DNA of 64,000 nucleotides, taken from NCBI GenBank assembly GCA_051985675.1, contig JBPYFJ010000076.1, positions 1 to 64,000 of the forward strand, written 5' to 3'. The notes below the pieces were generated by a model, which was given only the letters and a program-made list of their open reading frames with translations, was not told the DNA's origin and made no database searches. A program made the position numbers and the translations under genes. Positions 39,856-48,607 of the stretch are shown here, piece after piece. The DNA comes from JAFAXD01 sp051985675 (GTDB taxonomy: Bacteria; Pseudomonadota; Alphaproteobacteria; Rhizobiales; Xanthobacteraceae). Numbering within the stretch: position 1 is the first letter of the stretch; every line of letters begins with the position of its first letter.

Positions 39856-41607
39856 ATGGATATCCGCGCCGCGGCCGGCGCCATCCGCCTTTTACCGCTC
39901 GGGCTTGGGCCGCGCGGACTGGTCCCCAACCTCTACGACATCGTCGTCTTCATCCTGATCGCAGGCGCGTTCGCGGCGATCGCCCATGGCGCGCATGAGA
40001 TGAGCGGCTCGCTCAAAGGGCTCGACGTCGCGCCGATCACGCTCGATCCGCTCAACCTGCCGGAATACGCGCTACGCACAACCTTGCGCATGTTCGCGGC
40101 AATACTGGCCTCGCTGACCTTTACCTTCGTGGTCGCGACCTTGGCGGCCAAGAGCCGCAAAGCCGAACTTGTTGTCATTCCGGCGCTCGACATCCTGCAG
40201 TCGGTGCCGGTGCTCGGCTTTCTGACCTTCACGGTCACCTTCTTCCTGGGACTGTTCCCCGGCAGCGAGCTGGGTGCCGAGTGCGCAGCGATCTTCGCGA
40301 TCTTCACCGCCCAGGCCTGGAACATGGCTTTCAGTTTCTACCAATCGCTGCGCACGGTTCCGTCAGACCTCGACGAATGCTGCCGCCATTTCCAGCTCTC
40401 GCCCTGGCTGCGGTTCTGGCGGCTGGAGGTCCCGTTCGCGGCCCCCGGCTTGATCTGGAACACGATGATGTCGATGTCAGGCGGCTGGTTCTTCGTCGTC
40501 GCCTCGGAGGCGATCACGGTCGGCGATACCACGGTCAACCTGCCGGGAATCGGATCCTGGATAGCACTTGCGATCAACCGACAGAACCTCGGTGCCGTTG
40601 CGCAGGCGGTCGGGGTGATGGCGCTGGTCATCTTCGCTTACGATCAGTTTCTGTTTCGTCCTATTGTCGCCTGGGCGGACAAGTTCAAGTTCGAGCAGAC
40701 CGCCGCGCAGCAGCGGCCGAGGTCCTGGGTCTACGACCTGATACGCCGTACCAAGCTGATCCGGCGCGCCGTCGCGCCCCTGGCCTGGAGCATCGCGCGC
40801 GTGTCGACGCTGCGGATCCCGCTGCCCAAGCGGCGACCACGACCGTTGCCTGCCGTCCTGGCGCGTGCGAGCGACGCCGTGTGGGCGGCAATTGTTGTTG
40901 CCGGTACCGCTTACGCCCTGTGGTTGATCGTCAGCTACGTGCGCACGACGCTCGGACCGCGTGAGGTGCTGACCGCGGTCGGGCTCGGTCTGCTCACGCT
41001 CACGCGCGTGGTCGTCTTGATCGCAATTGCAAGCGCGATCTGGGTGCCGATCGGCGTATGGATCGGACTGCGACCGTGGGCGGCGCAGCGGGTTCAGCCG
41101 ATCGCGCAGTTTCTGGCGGCGTTTCCGGCCAATGTCGTGTTCCCGGTCGCCGTCGTCGGCATTGTCACGTTCCGGCTCGACCCGAATATCTGGCTTAGCC
41201 CGCTCATGATATTGGGCACCCAATGGTACATCCTGTTCAACGTGATTGCGGGGGCCAGCGCCTTTCCCACTGATCTACGCGAAGCTGCGACGCTCTACCG
41301 CCTGCGCTCCGCGCAATGGTGGCAAAAGGTCATTCTGCCGGGAATCCTGCCGTACTACGTCACCGGTGCTTTGACCGCGACCGGCGGGTGCTGGAACGCC
41401 TCAATCGTCGCCGAGGTTGCGAGCTGGGGATCGACCAAGCTCAAGGCCGCCGGATTGGGAGCCTACATCGCGACCGCGACCGATGCGGGCGACTACCCGC
41501 GCGTCGTGCTTGGCATCGCGGTGATGTCGGTCTTCGTCATCGCCGTCAACCGTCTGCTGTGGCGGCCGCTCTATCGCATCGCCGAGGAGCGCTATCGCTT
41601 GAGTTAG
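39856..41607 (+). CDS. ABC transporter permease, two fused permease domains
   Basis: Protein of 583 residues with two copies of a binding-protein-dependent permease domain, each with about five to six membrane segments. The EAA-type loops read SLRTVPSDLDECCRHFQLSP near 170 and ASAFPTDLREAATLYRLRSA near 475. It belongs to the nitrate/sulfonate/bicarbonate-type importer group. The matching ATPase is at 43441, beyond a gene on the other strand. No binding protein of the same type is adjacent, so the substrate is unknown. The second half lies after a basic linker (RIPLPKRRPRPLP). Confidence 0.9.
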   Translation: MDIRAAAGAIRLLPLGLGPRGLVPNLYDIVVFILIAGAFAAIAHGAHEMSGSLKGLDVAPITLDPLNLPEYALRTTLRMFAAILASLTFTFVVATLAAKSRKAELVVIPALDILQSVPVLGFLTFTVTFFLGLFPGSELGAECAAIFAIFTAQAWNMAFSFYQSLRTVPSDLDECCRHFQLSPWLRFWRLEVPFAAPGLIWNTMMSMSGGWFFVVASEAITVGDTTVNLPGIGSWIALAINRQNLGAVAQAVGVMALVIFAYDQFLFRPIVAWADKFKFEQTAAQQRPRSWVYDLIRRTKLIRRAVAPLAWSIARVSTLRIPLPKRRPRPLPAVLARASDAVWAAIVVAGTAYALWLIVSYVRTTLGPREVLTAVGLGLLTLTRVVVLIAIASAIWVPIGVWIGLRPWAAQRVQPIAQFLAAFPANVVFPVAVVGIVTFRLDPNIWLSPLMILGTQWYILFNVIAGASAFPTDLREAATLYRLRSAQWWQKVILPGILPYYVTGALTATGGCWNASIVAEVASWGSTKLKAAGLGAYIATATDAGDYPRVVLGIAVMSVFVIAVNRLLWRPLYRIAEERYRLS

Positions 41608-41617
41608 ATAGGTGAAC

Positions 41618-43229
41618 TCACCGGCAGCGAAGGGAACCGTGCAGCCAACCGCCAGCCAGACTGGCATGCGCCGAGCAGCCGGCTGCCCTCGCCGCACAGC
41701 CCCCGGGGCCGCAGGACAGGTGTGCGCCCCCGCCGCCCCCACCGCCCCCAGCCGCCACGCGCTTGCGCGGCCGTGCTTGCGCGCTCTGTTTCTCCGGCTC
41801 TGCAATCGACCTGTGTTTCGCTGCGCGTTCCCGCACGCGAACACAGTCGCCGTCGTCGTCTCGCGCGTAACCGGACTGGCACGCGGTCCTGACGCAGCGC
41901 TCGCCCTCCGCCCGGTACCCGCGCTCGCATTCGAGCGGGCACACACGGGCCTGCTTCAGCTTCACGGCATCGAGTGCGTCGATACTGGCCACCTTGGCGT
42001 CGAGTTGTGTGCCGGAAACCTTGTTGAACGATTCAAGCGCGCGCCGCGAGTCCGCATTCCAATTGCCATCGGTGGAGCCGGTCAGGCAGCCGACCCGTCG
42101 CAACTCGACCTGCAGCTGGCGCGTGATTTCGCTTGGGGCCGGCGCCACCGCCGGCCTTGGGATCGCGGCGTCGGCTGGGGCGGTCGCGACCTGCATCGGC
42201 GCGCTCGCGGGGTCGGCCGGTTTCTCACTGCCGACCTTGGTTTGCACGCCGGCGGTTTGTTGGGTGGTCCCTGAGTCCACATTGTTGGCCGCCAGCAGCC
42301 TCGCGATGTGTTCGCGGGCCAACCCCGCATAACGACCGGTCGGATAGAGGTCCAGAAATGTCTCCCAGGCCTCCTTGGTGCCGACTCGTTCGTAGATCTC
42401 ATAATCCCTTCGCATGTCGGCCAGGTTGCCGGAGGGAGGTTCGGCGGGTTCAGCGACTTTCAAATCCGCCGACTGAAACAGCGCCACTACCGAACCGCCG
42501 GAGAGAACCGTAGACAAAGGGTTCTTGCCGATTTGACGTCGCCTTCATCACATCGTCCCGAACCCGGCCGAACGCCATGCGCAGATCGAGGTCGGGGGTC
42601 GCAAGGTGCCTTACCAGCGAGCTGGTGAACGGGCTGTGCTTTCCATCCCCGTCCAGCGCGGTCGACCCGGCCTTGGCCGCAAAGGCGATCAGCGTGTCGG
42701 AGGTCAAGGGTTCCATCTTGGCCAGGCCGCGACCGATCGCTCGACGGGTCACCGTTCGTTTCATCGTGTGCGTAAATGGATTGTCGCGGCACGCGTCGAG
42801 GATTACGAGACGCAGCCGCTTCACCGGATCCAACGCCCGCATGACCCGGTCGACGGAAACCGTCTCGTCTTCGACATCGACGTCACGTTCGAGCACCGCG
42901 TCAACCGGTATCAGATAGTTGGTCCCATCGACCTCGATGCCGTGGCCGGCGTAGTACACGACCGCAACGTCGGCGTTCTGTGCGGCATCGGTGAAGTCCC
43001 GCAGGGCGCGTTTCAAGCTCGCACCGTCGAGGTCGACGCGGCTGTCGACTTTGAAGCCAACGCGCGCCAGCAACGCTGCGACCGATTGTGCGTCGTTCGC
43101 CGGATTCGAGAGCTTCGCGACATGCTGATAGCCGGAGTTGCCGACCACCAGCGCCACCCGCTGCTCAGCTTGCGCGCCCGTCACGAACGCGATTGTGAAA
43201 ATCACGAACCCAAGAATGCCGAAGCGCAT
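41618..43229 (-). pseudogene. Caspase-family (C14) secreted protein, frameshifted
   Basis: ATG 43229 gives a signal peptide (MRFGILGFVIFTIAFVTGA) followed by a metacaspase-like domain with the catalytic His in VVYYAGHGIE and the Cys in LVILDACRDNPF. The frame runs to NRQEPFVYGSL and then, after one extra base at 42500-42501, turns into nonsense. In the next frame the sense goes on as GGSVVALFQSADLKVAEPAE, RDYEIYERVGTKEAWETFLD and a Cys-containing C-terminal region ending near 41618. The intact protein would be about 537 residues. Without the shift only the peptidase part, about 245 residues, is made and may still be active. The gene lies between the ABC permease and its ATPase, on the other strand. 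Confidence 0.82.
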
Positions 43230-43440
43230 AGCCCGCCGTGCTGTGCCACCCCGGAGGAACGGTAGCATATTGCTCTGCGCCGGAACATGTCCGAGTGCGT
43301 TAAAGCACGATAAAAAATTCGCTGGCCGCAATGCCAGCCACCTTCCGGGACGGTCGCATTCCCGTCCGCCAACGGCTGTAAAGCAGGGCTGGATGGGAAC
43401 TTCACATTCCAGCGCTAGGTTGCGCAGCCGAGGAGACCTG

Positions 43441-44772
43441 ATGAGCGCGCCAGTCGCCGAAACCGCACCTGTTTCCGCCGGTACGACGCTGGTCGAGGTC
43501 GACAGAGTTGGCCGCACCTATCACAAGGGCGGAGGCAACGATCTCCTGGTCCTCGACAACGTGTCGCTGTCGTTGCGACGCAATGAGATCGTGTCGCTGC
43601 TCGGCCGATCGGGCAGCGGCAAATCCACGCTGCTGCGCATCATCGCCGGGCTCATGCCCCCGACCGCCGGGACGGTGAGCATCGGTGGCGAGCCCGTGAC
43701 CGGCCCCGCGCGCCAGGTTGCGATGGTGTTTCAGAGCTTCGCGCTGTTCCCGTGGCTGACCGTATTGCAGAACGTTGAGATCGGGCTCGAAGCCCAGGGG
43801 CTCGCGCCCGATGAGCGCAAGAAGCGTGCGCTCGCAGCCATCGATCTGATCGGGCTGGACGGCTTTGAGAGCGCCTATCCCAAGGAGCTCTCGGGCGGCA
43901 TGCGCCAGCGCGTCGGCCTCGCACGCGCGCTGGTGGTGCATCCCAAAGTCTTGTTGATGGACGAACCGTTCTCGGCGCTTGACGTGCTGACGGCCGAGAC
44001 CTTGCGTACCGATCTGCTCGATCTATGGGCGGAGGGACGCATGCCGATCTCCTCCATCCTGCTGGTGACCCATAACATCGAGGAGGCGGTCCTGATGTCG
44101 GACCGCATCCTGGTGTTCTCGTCGAACCCCGGCCGCATCACCGCCGAGATCAAGGTCGACCTTCCGCAGCCGCGCAACCGCCTCGACCCGCTGTTTCGCC
44201 AGTTGGTGGACGACATCTACGCACGCATGACCATGCGGCCGATCAGCAAGCCGGCGCGCGACGGCTATTTCCCCGGGACCGGGATTGCGTTCGTCCTGCC
44301 GGACGTGTCCACCAACGTCATGTCCGGCCTGATCGAGGCGCTGGCGGCCGCGCCGTACAACGGGCGGGCGGATCTGCCGTTGCTCGCCGCCCACCTGCAG
44401 ATGGAGATCGACGATCTGTTTCCGATCGCCGAAACACTGCAGCTGCTGCGGTTTGCGGAAGTCGAGGAAGGCGACATTCGCCTGACCGAGGCCGGGTCGC
44501 GGTTCGCGCAGGCCGACGTCGACGAGCGCAAACGGCTGTTTGCGCACCACCTCATCGCCTACGTGCCGCTCGCTGCGCACATCAAGCGCGTGCTCGACGA
44601 GCGCGCCTCGCATCGCGCTCCGGCGACGCGCTTTCGCGACGAGCTGGAAGATTACATGTCCGAGGAATTCGCCGAGCGAACGCTGTGGGCCGTGATCAAC
44701 TGGGGCCGTTACGCCGAAGTCTTCGCGTATGACGAGGATGCGGGCGTTCTAAGCCTCGACAACCCGGCCTGA
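43441..44772 (+). CDS. ABC transporter ATPase with AAA-associated C-terminal domain
   Basis: Protein of 443 residues. The ATPase part (about 15-255) has Walker A GRSGSGKST, Q-loop VFQSFALFPW, signature LSGGMRQRVGLARAL, Walker B VLLMDEPFSALD and the switch His in LVTHNIEEA. A C-terminal AAA-associated domain (about 290-440) follows, as in the nitrate/sulfonate/taurine-type ATPases with extra regulatory domains. ATG 43441 has GAGGAG eight bases upstream; a longer frame runs over the caspase gene. It pairs by type with the fused permease at 39856, and the two were probably neighbours before the caspase gene came between. Confidence 0.92.
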   Translation: MSAPVAETAPVSAGTTLVEVDRVGRTYHKGGGNDLLVLDNVSLSLRRNEIVSLLGRSGSGKSTLLRIIAGLMPPTAGTVSIGGEPVTGPARQVAMVFQSFALFPWLTVLQNVEIGLEAQGLAPDERKKRALAAIDLIGLDGFESAYPKELSGGMRQRVGLARALVVHPKVLLMDEPFSALDVLTAETLRTDLLDLWAEGRMPISSILLVTHNIEEAVLMSDRILVFSSNPGRITAEIKVDLPQPRNRLDPLFRQLVDDIYARMTMRPISKPARDGYFPGTGIAFVLPDVSTNVMSGLIEALAAAPYNGRADLPLLAAHLQMEIDDLFPIAETLQLLRFAEVEEGDIRLTEAGSRFAQADVDERKRLFAHHLIAYVPLAAHIKRVLDERASHRAPATRFRDELEDYMSEEFAERTLWAVINWGRYAEVFAYDEDAGVLSLDNPA

Positions 44773-44970
44773 TCAGTCGCGGTCGAACGCGAGCGCAAAG
44801 TCTTTCTGCTTCTCGGCCTGCTTATCGGCGTTCTGCTTGGTCTCACCCCGACAGTGAACGGCGGCCGCCACCGCGGAAATTCCGATCTCGCCATAGCGGC
44901 GGTCGAGTGCGACACGCCCGCGTTCCTGCTGCTTGTCACTGGTAGCTTGTGGCTGCTTCTTTCGTTGCAT
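44773..44970 (-). CDS. Small conserved hypothetical protein
   Basis: A 65-residue basic protein, MQRKKQPQATSDKQQERGRV, then the conserved-looking block LDRRYGEIGISAVAAAVHCR. The rest is rich in Lys, Gln and Asp. Similar short proteins with DRRYGEIGIxAVAAA occur in this bacterial order, with no known role. ATG 44970 has GGAGGG upstream. Its stop abuts the ATPase stop without a gap. The 445 bases to the next gene (44971-45415) hold one weak inverted repeat, CCGAAATGG (45045) with CCATTTCGG (45078), and nothing else I can name. Confidence 0.65.
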   Translation of the reverse strand: MQRKKQPQATSDKQQERGRVALDRRYGEIGISAVAAAVHCRGETKQNADKQAEKQKDFALAFDRD

Positions 44971-45415
44971 TGTGCCCTCCGACAGCATTGTTCTAGAGCC
45001 CCACCCGCTCTGATTGAGGAGCCGCTGGTAGGTCGTTCAGGCGGCCGAAATGGGCAGCAAAGTGTGCCTCTTCGTGACCATTTCGGGCCCAAGCCGTGAT
45101 GGTCGAACAATTGCCCGGCCCGGGTTAACAGTTCCAAAACGCCGGGCGATTACGCTTGGACTTCCCACAGCGGGGTTCCGGCCGGAACCTGACTTGTCGA
45201 CGGGCAAGGCGCCGAAATGCCCACGAAAGGCGCAAAAGCGGCGCAGAGGTGCGGTATTCCTGCAACACGTTTCAACGGATGCAGTCCGAGGGGGTCGACA
45301 GAACTAGAACGCTGGGGCGGTTTTGGCTAAGTACCGATGAAGACCTTCGAGTCGAGCGCGCGGTTTGTTGCAAAGCAGCATCAGCGCCCCGGCGGAGAAC
45401 ACAGGGGTGTGGGTT

Positions 45416-46096
45416 ATGGCTACGAGGGCGGTAGCGCTGGTCGCGCTGGGGCTGGGGTTGATGCTCGGCGGCTGCATGCAGTCGGTCGTGGAGCAGGCCG
45501 CCCCGGAAACCAGTATGAAGCCGCGCGATCGCCAATTGCTCGCCAACGCACCCTACGCGCAGGTTTCCATTCCTGAGGAATATCGCCGCCACATCGTGAG
45601 CTATCACCGCAAAGAGTCGCCGGGGACGATCGTCGTCGATTCCGACTCGCGCTTCCTCTACTACGTGCTGCCGCAAGGCCAGGCGATCCGGTACGGCATC
45701 ACGGTCGGCGAAGATGCTCTGCGCTGGTCCGGCGTGGCCAAGATCGGCAACATGACCGAATGGCCGGGCTGGACCCCAACCCCGAGCGAGCATGCGCGTC
45801 TTGGTCCGCTGCCGGCGCACGTCAGCGGCGGCCCGCACAACCCGATGGGCGCGCGCGCGCTCTACCTTTATGAGAGCGGCAAGGACACCTTGTATCGCAT
45901 CCACGGCACCAATCAGCCGGAATACATCGGACACGCGATCTCGTCGGGCTGCATCCGGATGACCAACGAGGACGTGATCGACCTCTACAACCGCGTGAAA
46001 CTTGGGACGCCGGTTGTCGTGCTTGCGCGCGGAGGGGGCGATGGCTCGTACCGGCCGCAGGCGTCCTACCAGGGCGGCAACCAGAGCAGCTGGTAA
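45416..46096 (+). CDS. L,D-transpeptidase lipoprotein
   Basis: Protein of 226 residues that forms 3-3 cross-links in peptidoglycan or attaches proteins to it. A signal peptide ends in the lipobox LGGC (Cys near residue 20), so it is anchored in the envelope. The YkuD domain has YRIHGTNQPEYIGHAISSGC, then IRMTNEDVIDLYNRV, with the catalytic Cys in SSGCIRM near 180 and His in RIHGT near 160. ATG 45416 is preceded only by a G-rich stretch. A strong terminator follows at 46135. Confidence 0.9.
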   Translation: MATRAVALVALGLGLMLGGCMQSVVEQAAPETSMKPRDRQLLANAPYAQVSIPEEYRRHIVSYHRKESPGTIVVDSDSRFLYYVLPQGQAIRYGITVGEDALRWSGVAKIGNMTEWPGWTPTPSEHARLGPLPAHVSGGPHNPMGARALYLYESGKDTLYRIHGTNQPEYIGHAISSGCIRMTNEDVIDLYNRVKLGTPVVVLARGGGDGSYRPQASYQGGNQSSW

Positions 46097-46134
46097 CAGA
46101 ACTATTGATCGCTGCGAAATTTGGGGGGCACAAG

Positions 46135-46167
46135 AACGGCGCCGCGTTTGCGGCGCCGTTTCTCTTT
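46135..46167 (+). terminator. Intrinsic terminator after the L,D-transpeptidase gene
   Basis: Stem AACGGCGCCGC / GCGGCGCCGTT with loop GTTT, followed by TCTCTTT. Eleven perfect base pairs. Confidence 0.88.
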
Positions 46168-46168
46168 A

Positions 46169-46223
46169 GAGCACGATCTTTTCCTTTTCCGAAAACCGGT
46201 GCCCACTTTTCGGGATCATGCTC
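46169..46223. repeat. Short interspersed palindrome
   Basis: GAGCACGATC at 46169 and GATCATGCTC at 46214 form the ends. Inside are TTTTCCGAAAACCGGTGCC and CACTTTTCGGGATC. This motif with TTTTCCGAAAACCGG is a frequent intergenic repeat in rhizobial genomes, as I recall it. It separates the terminator from the 3' end of the Bug-type gene. Confidence 0.65.
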
Positions 46224-46227
46224 GATC

Positions 46228-47208
46228 TCACTGCGGCTCGATCTTGGCGAGCTTGACGTAGTCGCGCCATTCGGCGGTTTCCTTCACGAGCATGTCGTCG
46301 ACCAGTTGCGGCGAGCCGAGCAGCGGATCAGCGCCGAGATTGGACAGGAACTTCTTGGCGTCATCGCTTGCCGCGATCTGGTTGAACCATGCGGTCAGCT
46401 TGTCGATCACCGGCCGCGGGGTTTGCGCCGGCACGTGCACCGACCACCAGGAGATCAGATCCATGTTTGCAATGCCGGCTTCCGCCGCGCTCGGTAGCGC
46501 AGGCAGCGCCGCAATCCGCTTCGCCGAGGTCACCGCAAGCGCCTTCACCTTCCCGGTTGCAACCATTTCCTTGACGGTCACCGGATCGGTGAAGAAGAAA
46601 TCGAGATTGTGCGCCATCAGATCGTTGATGGCGTCGAGGCCGCTCTTGTATTTCACTTCGGTGGTCTTGAGCCCGAACTGGGATTTGTAAAGCTCGGAGG
46701 CGACGAGGCCGACGGTCGTGCTCGAACCGTAAAACCCGCCCTCGCCCTTGTCCTTGAGCCGCGCGGTCAACTCGGCGACCGAACCGACGCCGACGTCGGG
46801 CGGAACGATCAGGATGAACGGCAGCTTGGCCAGCGTCGTGATCGAGGCGAAATCCTTGATCGGATCGTAGTTGAGCTTCTTGAACAGGAACGGACCCGCC
46901 ACCAGGATCGAGCTCGCGGGTGCGATCAGGATCGTGTAGCCGTCAGGTTTCGACCGCGCGACCGCTTCGGTAGCGATATTGCCGGCCATGCCGACCTTGT
47001 TCTCGACAACCACGGTCGTCCCGGACAATTCCTGCAGCTTGCGCGCATAGAAACGCACAAAAATGTCGGCCCCGGTTCCGGGCGCGAACATGCACACGCT
47101 GGTGATATAGCGCGAGGGATAGTCGCCGTTCTGCGCGCGCGTCCCCGCCGAAGGAAGGAACAGTCCGGCCGCGCCAGCGAGCTGCATGATGCGTCTACGG
47201 GTGTACAC
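46228..47208 (-). CDS. Bug-family (TctC) periplasmic solute-binding protein
   Basis: Binding protein of 326 residues of the tripartite tricarboxylate transporter type. A Tat-like signal (TRRRIMQLAGAAGLFLPS) is followed by the fold typical of Bug proteins: FAPGTGADIFVRFYARKLQE, VVENKVGMAGNIATEAVARS, LIAPASSILVAG, and the later VKALAVTSAKRIAALPALPS with EAGIANMDLISWW. These proteins bind carboxylates, amino acids or amides. No TctA or TctB membrane genes are near, which is common, since orphan Bug genes abound. It is 90 bases downstream of the MetE-like gene. Confidence 0.92.
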   Translation of the reverse strand: MYTRRRIMQLAGAAGLFLPSAGTRAQNGDYPSRYITSVCMFAPGTGADIFVRFYARKLQELSGTTVVVENKVGMAGNIATEAVARSKPDGYTILIAPASSILVAGPFLFKKLNYDPIKDFASITTLAKLPFILIVPPDVGVGSVAELTARLKDKGEGGFYGSSTTVGLVASELYKSQFGLKTTEVKYKSGLDAINDLMAHNLDFFFTDPVTVKEMVATGKVKALAVTSAKRIAALPALPSAAEAGIANMDLISWWSVHVPAQTPRPVIDKLTAWFNQIAASDDAKKFLSNLGADPLLGSPQLVDDMLVKETAEWRDYVKLAKIEPQ

Positions 47209-47298
47209 AATCAGCCTCCCTGCCCGGGTCTTGTTTGCTTCACCGTGTGGCGCGACCCGCTGCTGCCAGTAAACAATGCTAGCTTGGGCGAGTCCACG

Positions 47299-48516
47299 TC
47301 ATTTGGCCCACAGCTGCTTTGATGCCAGCCGCGCGCCCTGAGACAACGCCTCCAACTTGGCAAAGGCAATCGTCGCGTGGATCCGACCGCCGAGCCCGCA
47401 GTCGGTCGAGGCAATGACCCGTTCGCGTCCAACCAGCTCGGCGAAGCGGACGATCCGCTGCGCGACCAGCTCGGGATGTTCCACCACGTTGGTGGCGTGG
47501 CTCACCACTCCGGGCAAAATCAGCTTGCCGTCCGGCAGCTTGACATCCTGCCAGACCGTCCATTCGTGCTCGTGTCGCACGTTGCCGGCCTCGAACGAAT
47601 AGGCCTCACAATCGATCGCCAGCATGACGTCGACGATATCGCGCATCGGCAGGTCGGTCGTGTGTGGCCCATGCCAACTGCCCCAGCACAGGTGGAAGCG
47701 AATGCGATCCTTGGGGAGCCCCTTGATCGCATGGTTGAGCGCTTCGACCCGGCGCATGGTGAACTTTTTGTACGCGGCAACGCTCGGTTCCGGATCGATC
47801 TGGTCCCAGTTTTCAGCGATGCCCGGGTCGTCAAGCTGCAGGACGAGCCCGGCGTCGACGATCGCCTTGTACTCCTCACGCATTGCGTCGGCGCAGGCGA
47901 ACATAAATTCCTCGTCGGTCTTGTAGTAGGTGTTGCCGAGCCGCGCGATGCTGCCGGGAGCGACCGAGGTCATGAACCCTTCGCGCACGCCACAGGCGTC
48001 AAGCGCCGTCTTGAAGTGCGCGATGTCTGCTTTGATCGCGTCCTGGCCCACGTATTTCACCGGCCCGACACAGATCGGCCGGAACAGCGGCTGCCGCCCG
48101 ATCGAAATTCCCGAGTCGGGATCCGCATAGGCCGCTGCGAACCGCGCGCGGTCACGCCGCTTGAGCAGCCCAAGCAGCGCGAGCTCCTCGGGGTGCGATT
48201 TACGCGGTGGGACGGTCGGCACTTCGACCGAGGTCCGCTCCAGGCCGCTGAGCCGGTTGAACGCATAGCTGAACCAGGCGCCGTAGTTGACCCGATGCCC
48301 CATCGACTTGCCGAACTCGCCGTCGCCCGGAACGTCGACGCCGGCCTCGCGCTGACGGCGGACCACGTCGACTACCGCTGCCTGCAACAGCTTCTGAAAG
48401 CTCGCCTCATCCAGGCCCTCGCCAGCCTCCCGCTTGCGATTGGCTTCGATCAGGTCGTCCGGCCGCGGCAGGCTTCCAACGTGGCTGGTGAGGATATGAT
48501 CGCGGCTGTTGCGCAT
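47299..48516 (-). CDS. Cobalamin-independent methionine synthase II-like protein
   Basis: Protein of 405 residues with the C-terminal catalytic barrel of MetE, without the N-terminal half of the full enzyme (about 750 residues). It begins RDHILTSHVGSLPRPDDLIE. Zinc ligands appear to be His and Cys in RFHLCWGSWHGPH near 270 and Cys in STDCGLGG near 375; VPGDGEFGK near 70 is also typical. Members act as methyltransferases on unknown thiols or in methylthio or aromatic methyl transfer. ATG 48516 is preferred to 48537. It lies between a Bug protein and a transaminase on the same strand. Confidence 0.88.
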   Translation of the reverse strand: MRNSRDHILTSHVGSLPRPDDLIEANRKREAGEGLDEASFQKLLQAAVVDVVRRQREAGVDVPGDGEFGKSMGHRVNYGAWFSYAFNRLSGLERTSVEVPTVPPRKSHPEELALLGLLKRRDRARFAAAYADPDSGISIGRQPLFRPICVGPVKYVGQDAIKADIAHFKTALDACGVREGFMTSVAPGSIARLGNTYYKTDEEFMFACADAMREEYKAIVDAGLVLQLDDPGIAENWDQIDPEPSVAAYKKFTMRRVEALNHAIKGLPKDRIRFHLCWGSWHGPHTTDLPMRDIVDVMLAIDCEAYSFEAGNVRHEHEWTVWQDVKLPDGKLILPGVVSHATNVVEHPELVAQRIVRFAELVGRERVIASTDCGLGGRIHATIAFAKLEALSQGARLASKQLWAK

Positions 48517-48607
48517 GCGGCGTGCTCCCAGTTGCAACGGATGATGTTGTCGGGAGCTTAGCGCGGGGTTGCCGCGGCGCTGGCAACATCCGCATGTGAC
48601 CAGCGAG

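Noticed and set aside
45045..45086. Inverted repeat CCGAAATGG/CCATTTCGG as a terminator
   Set aside because: The loop is 24 bases and no T run follows on either strand.
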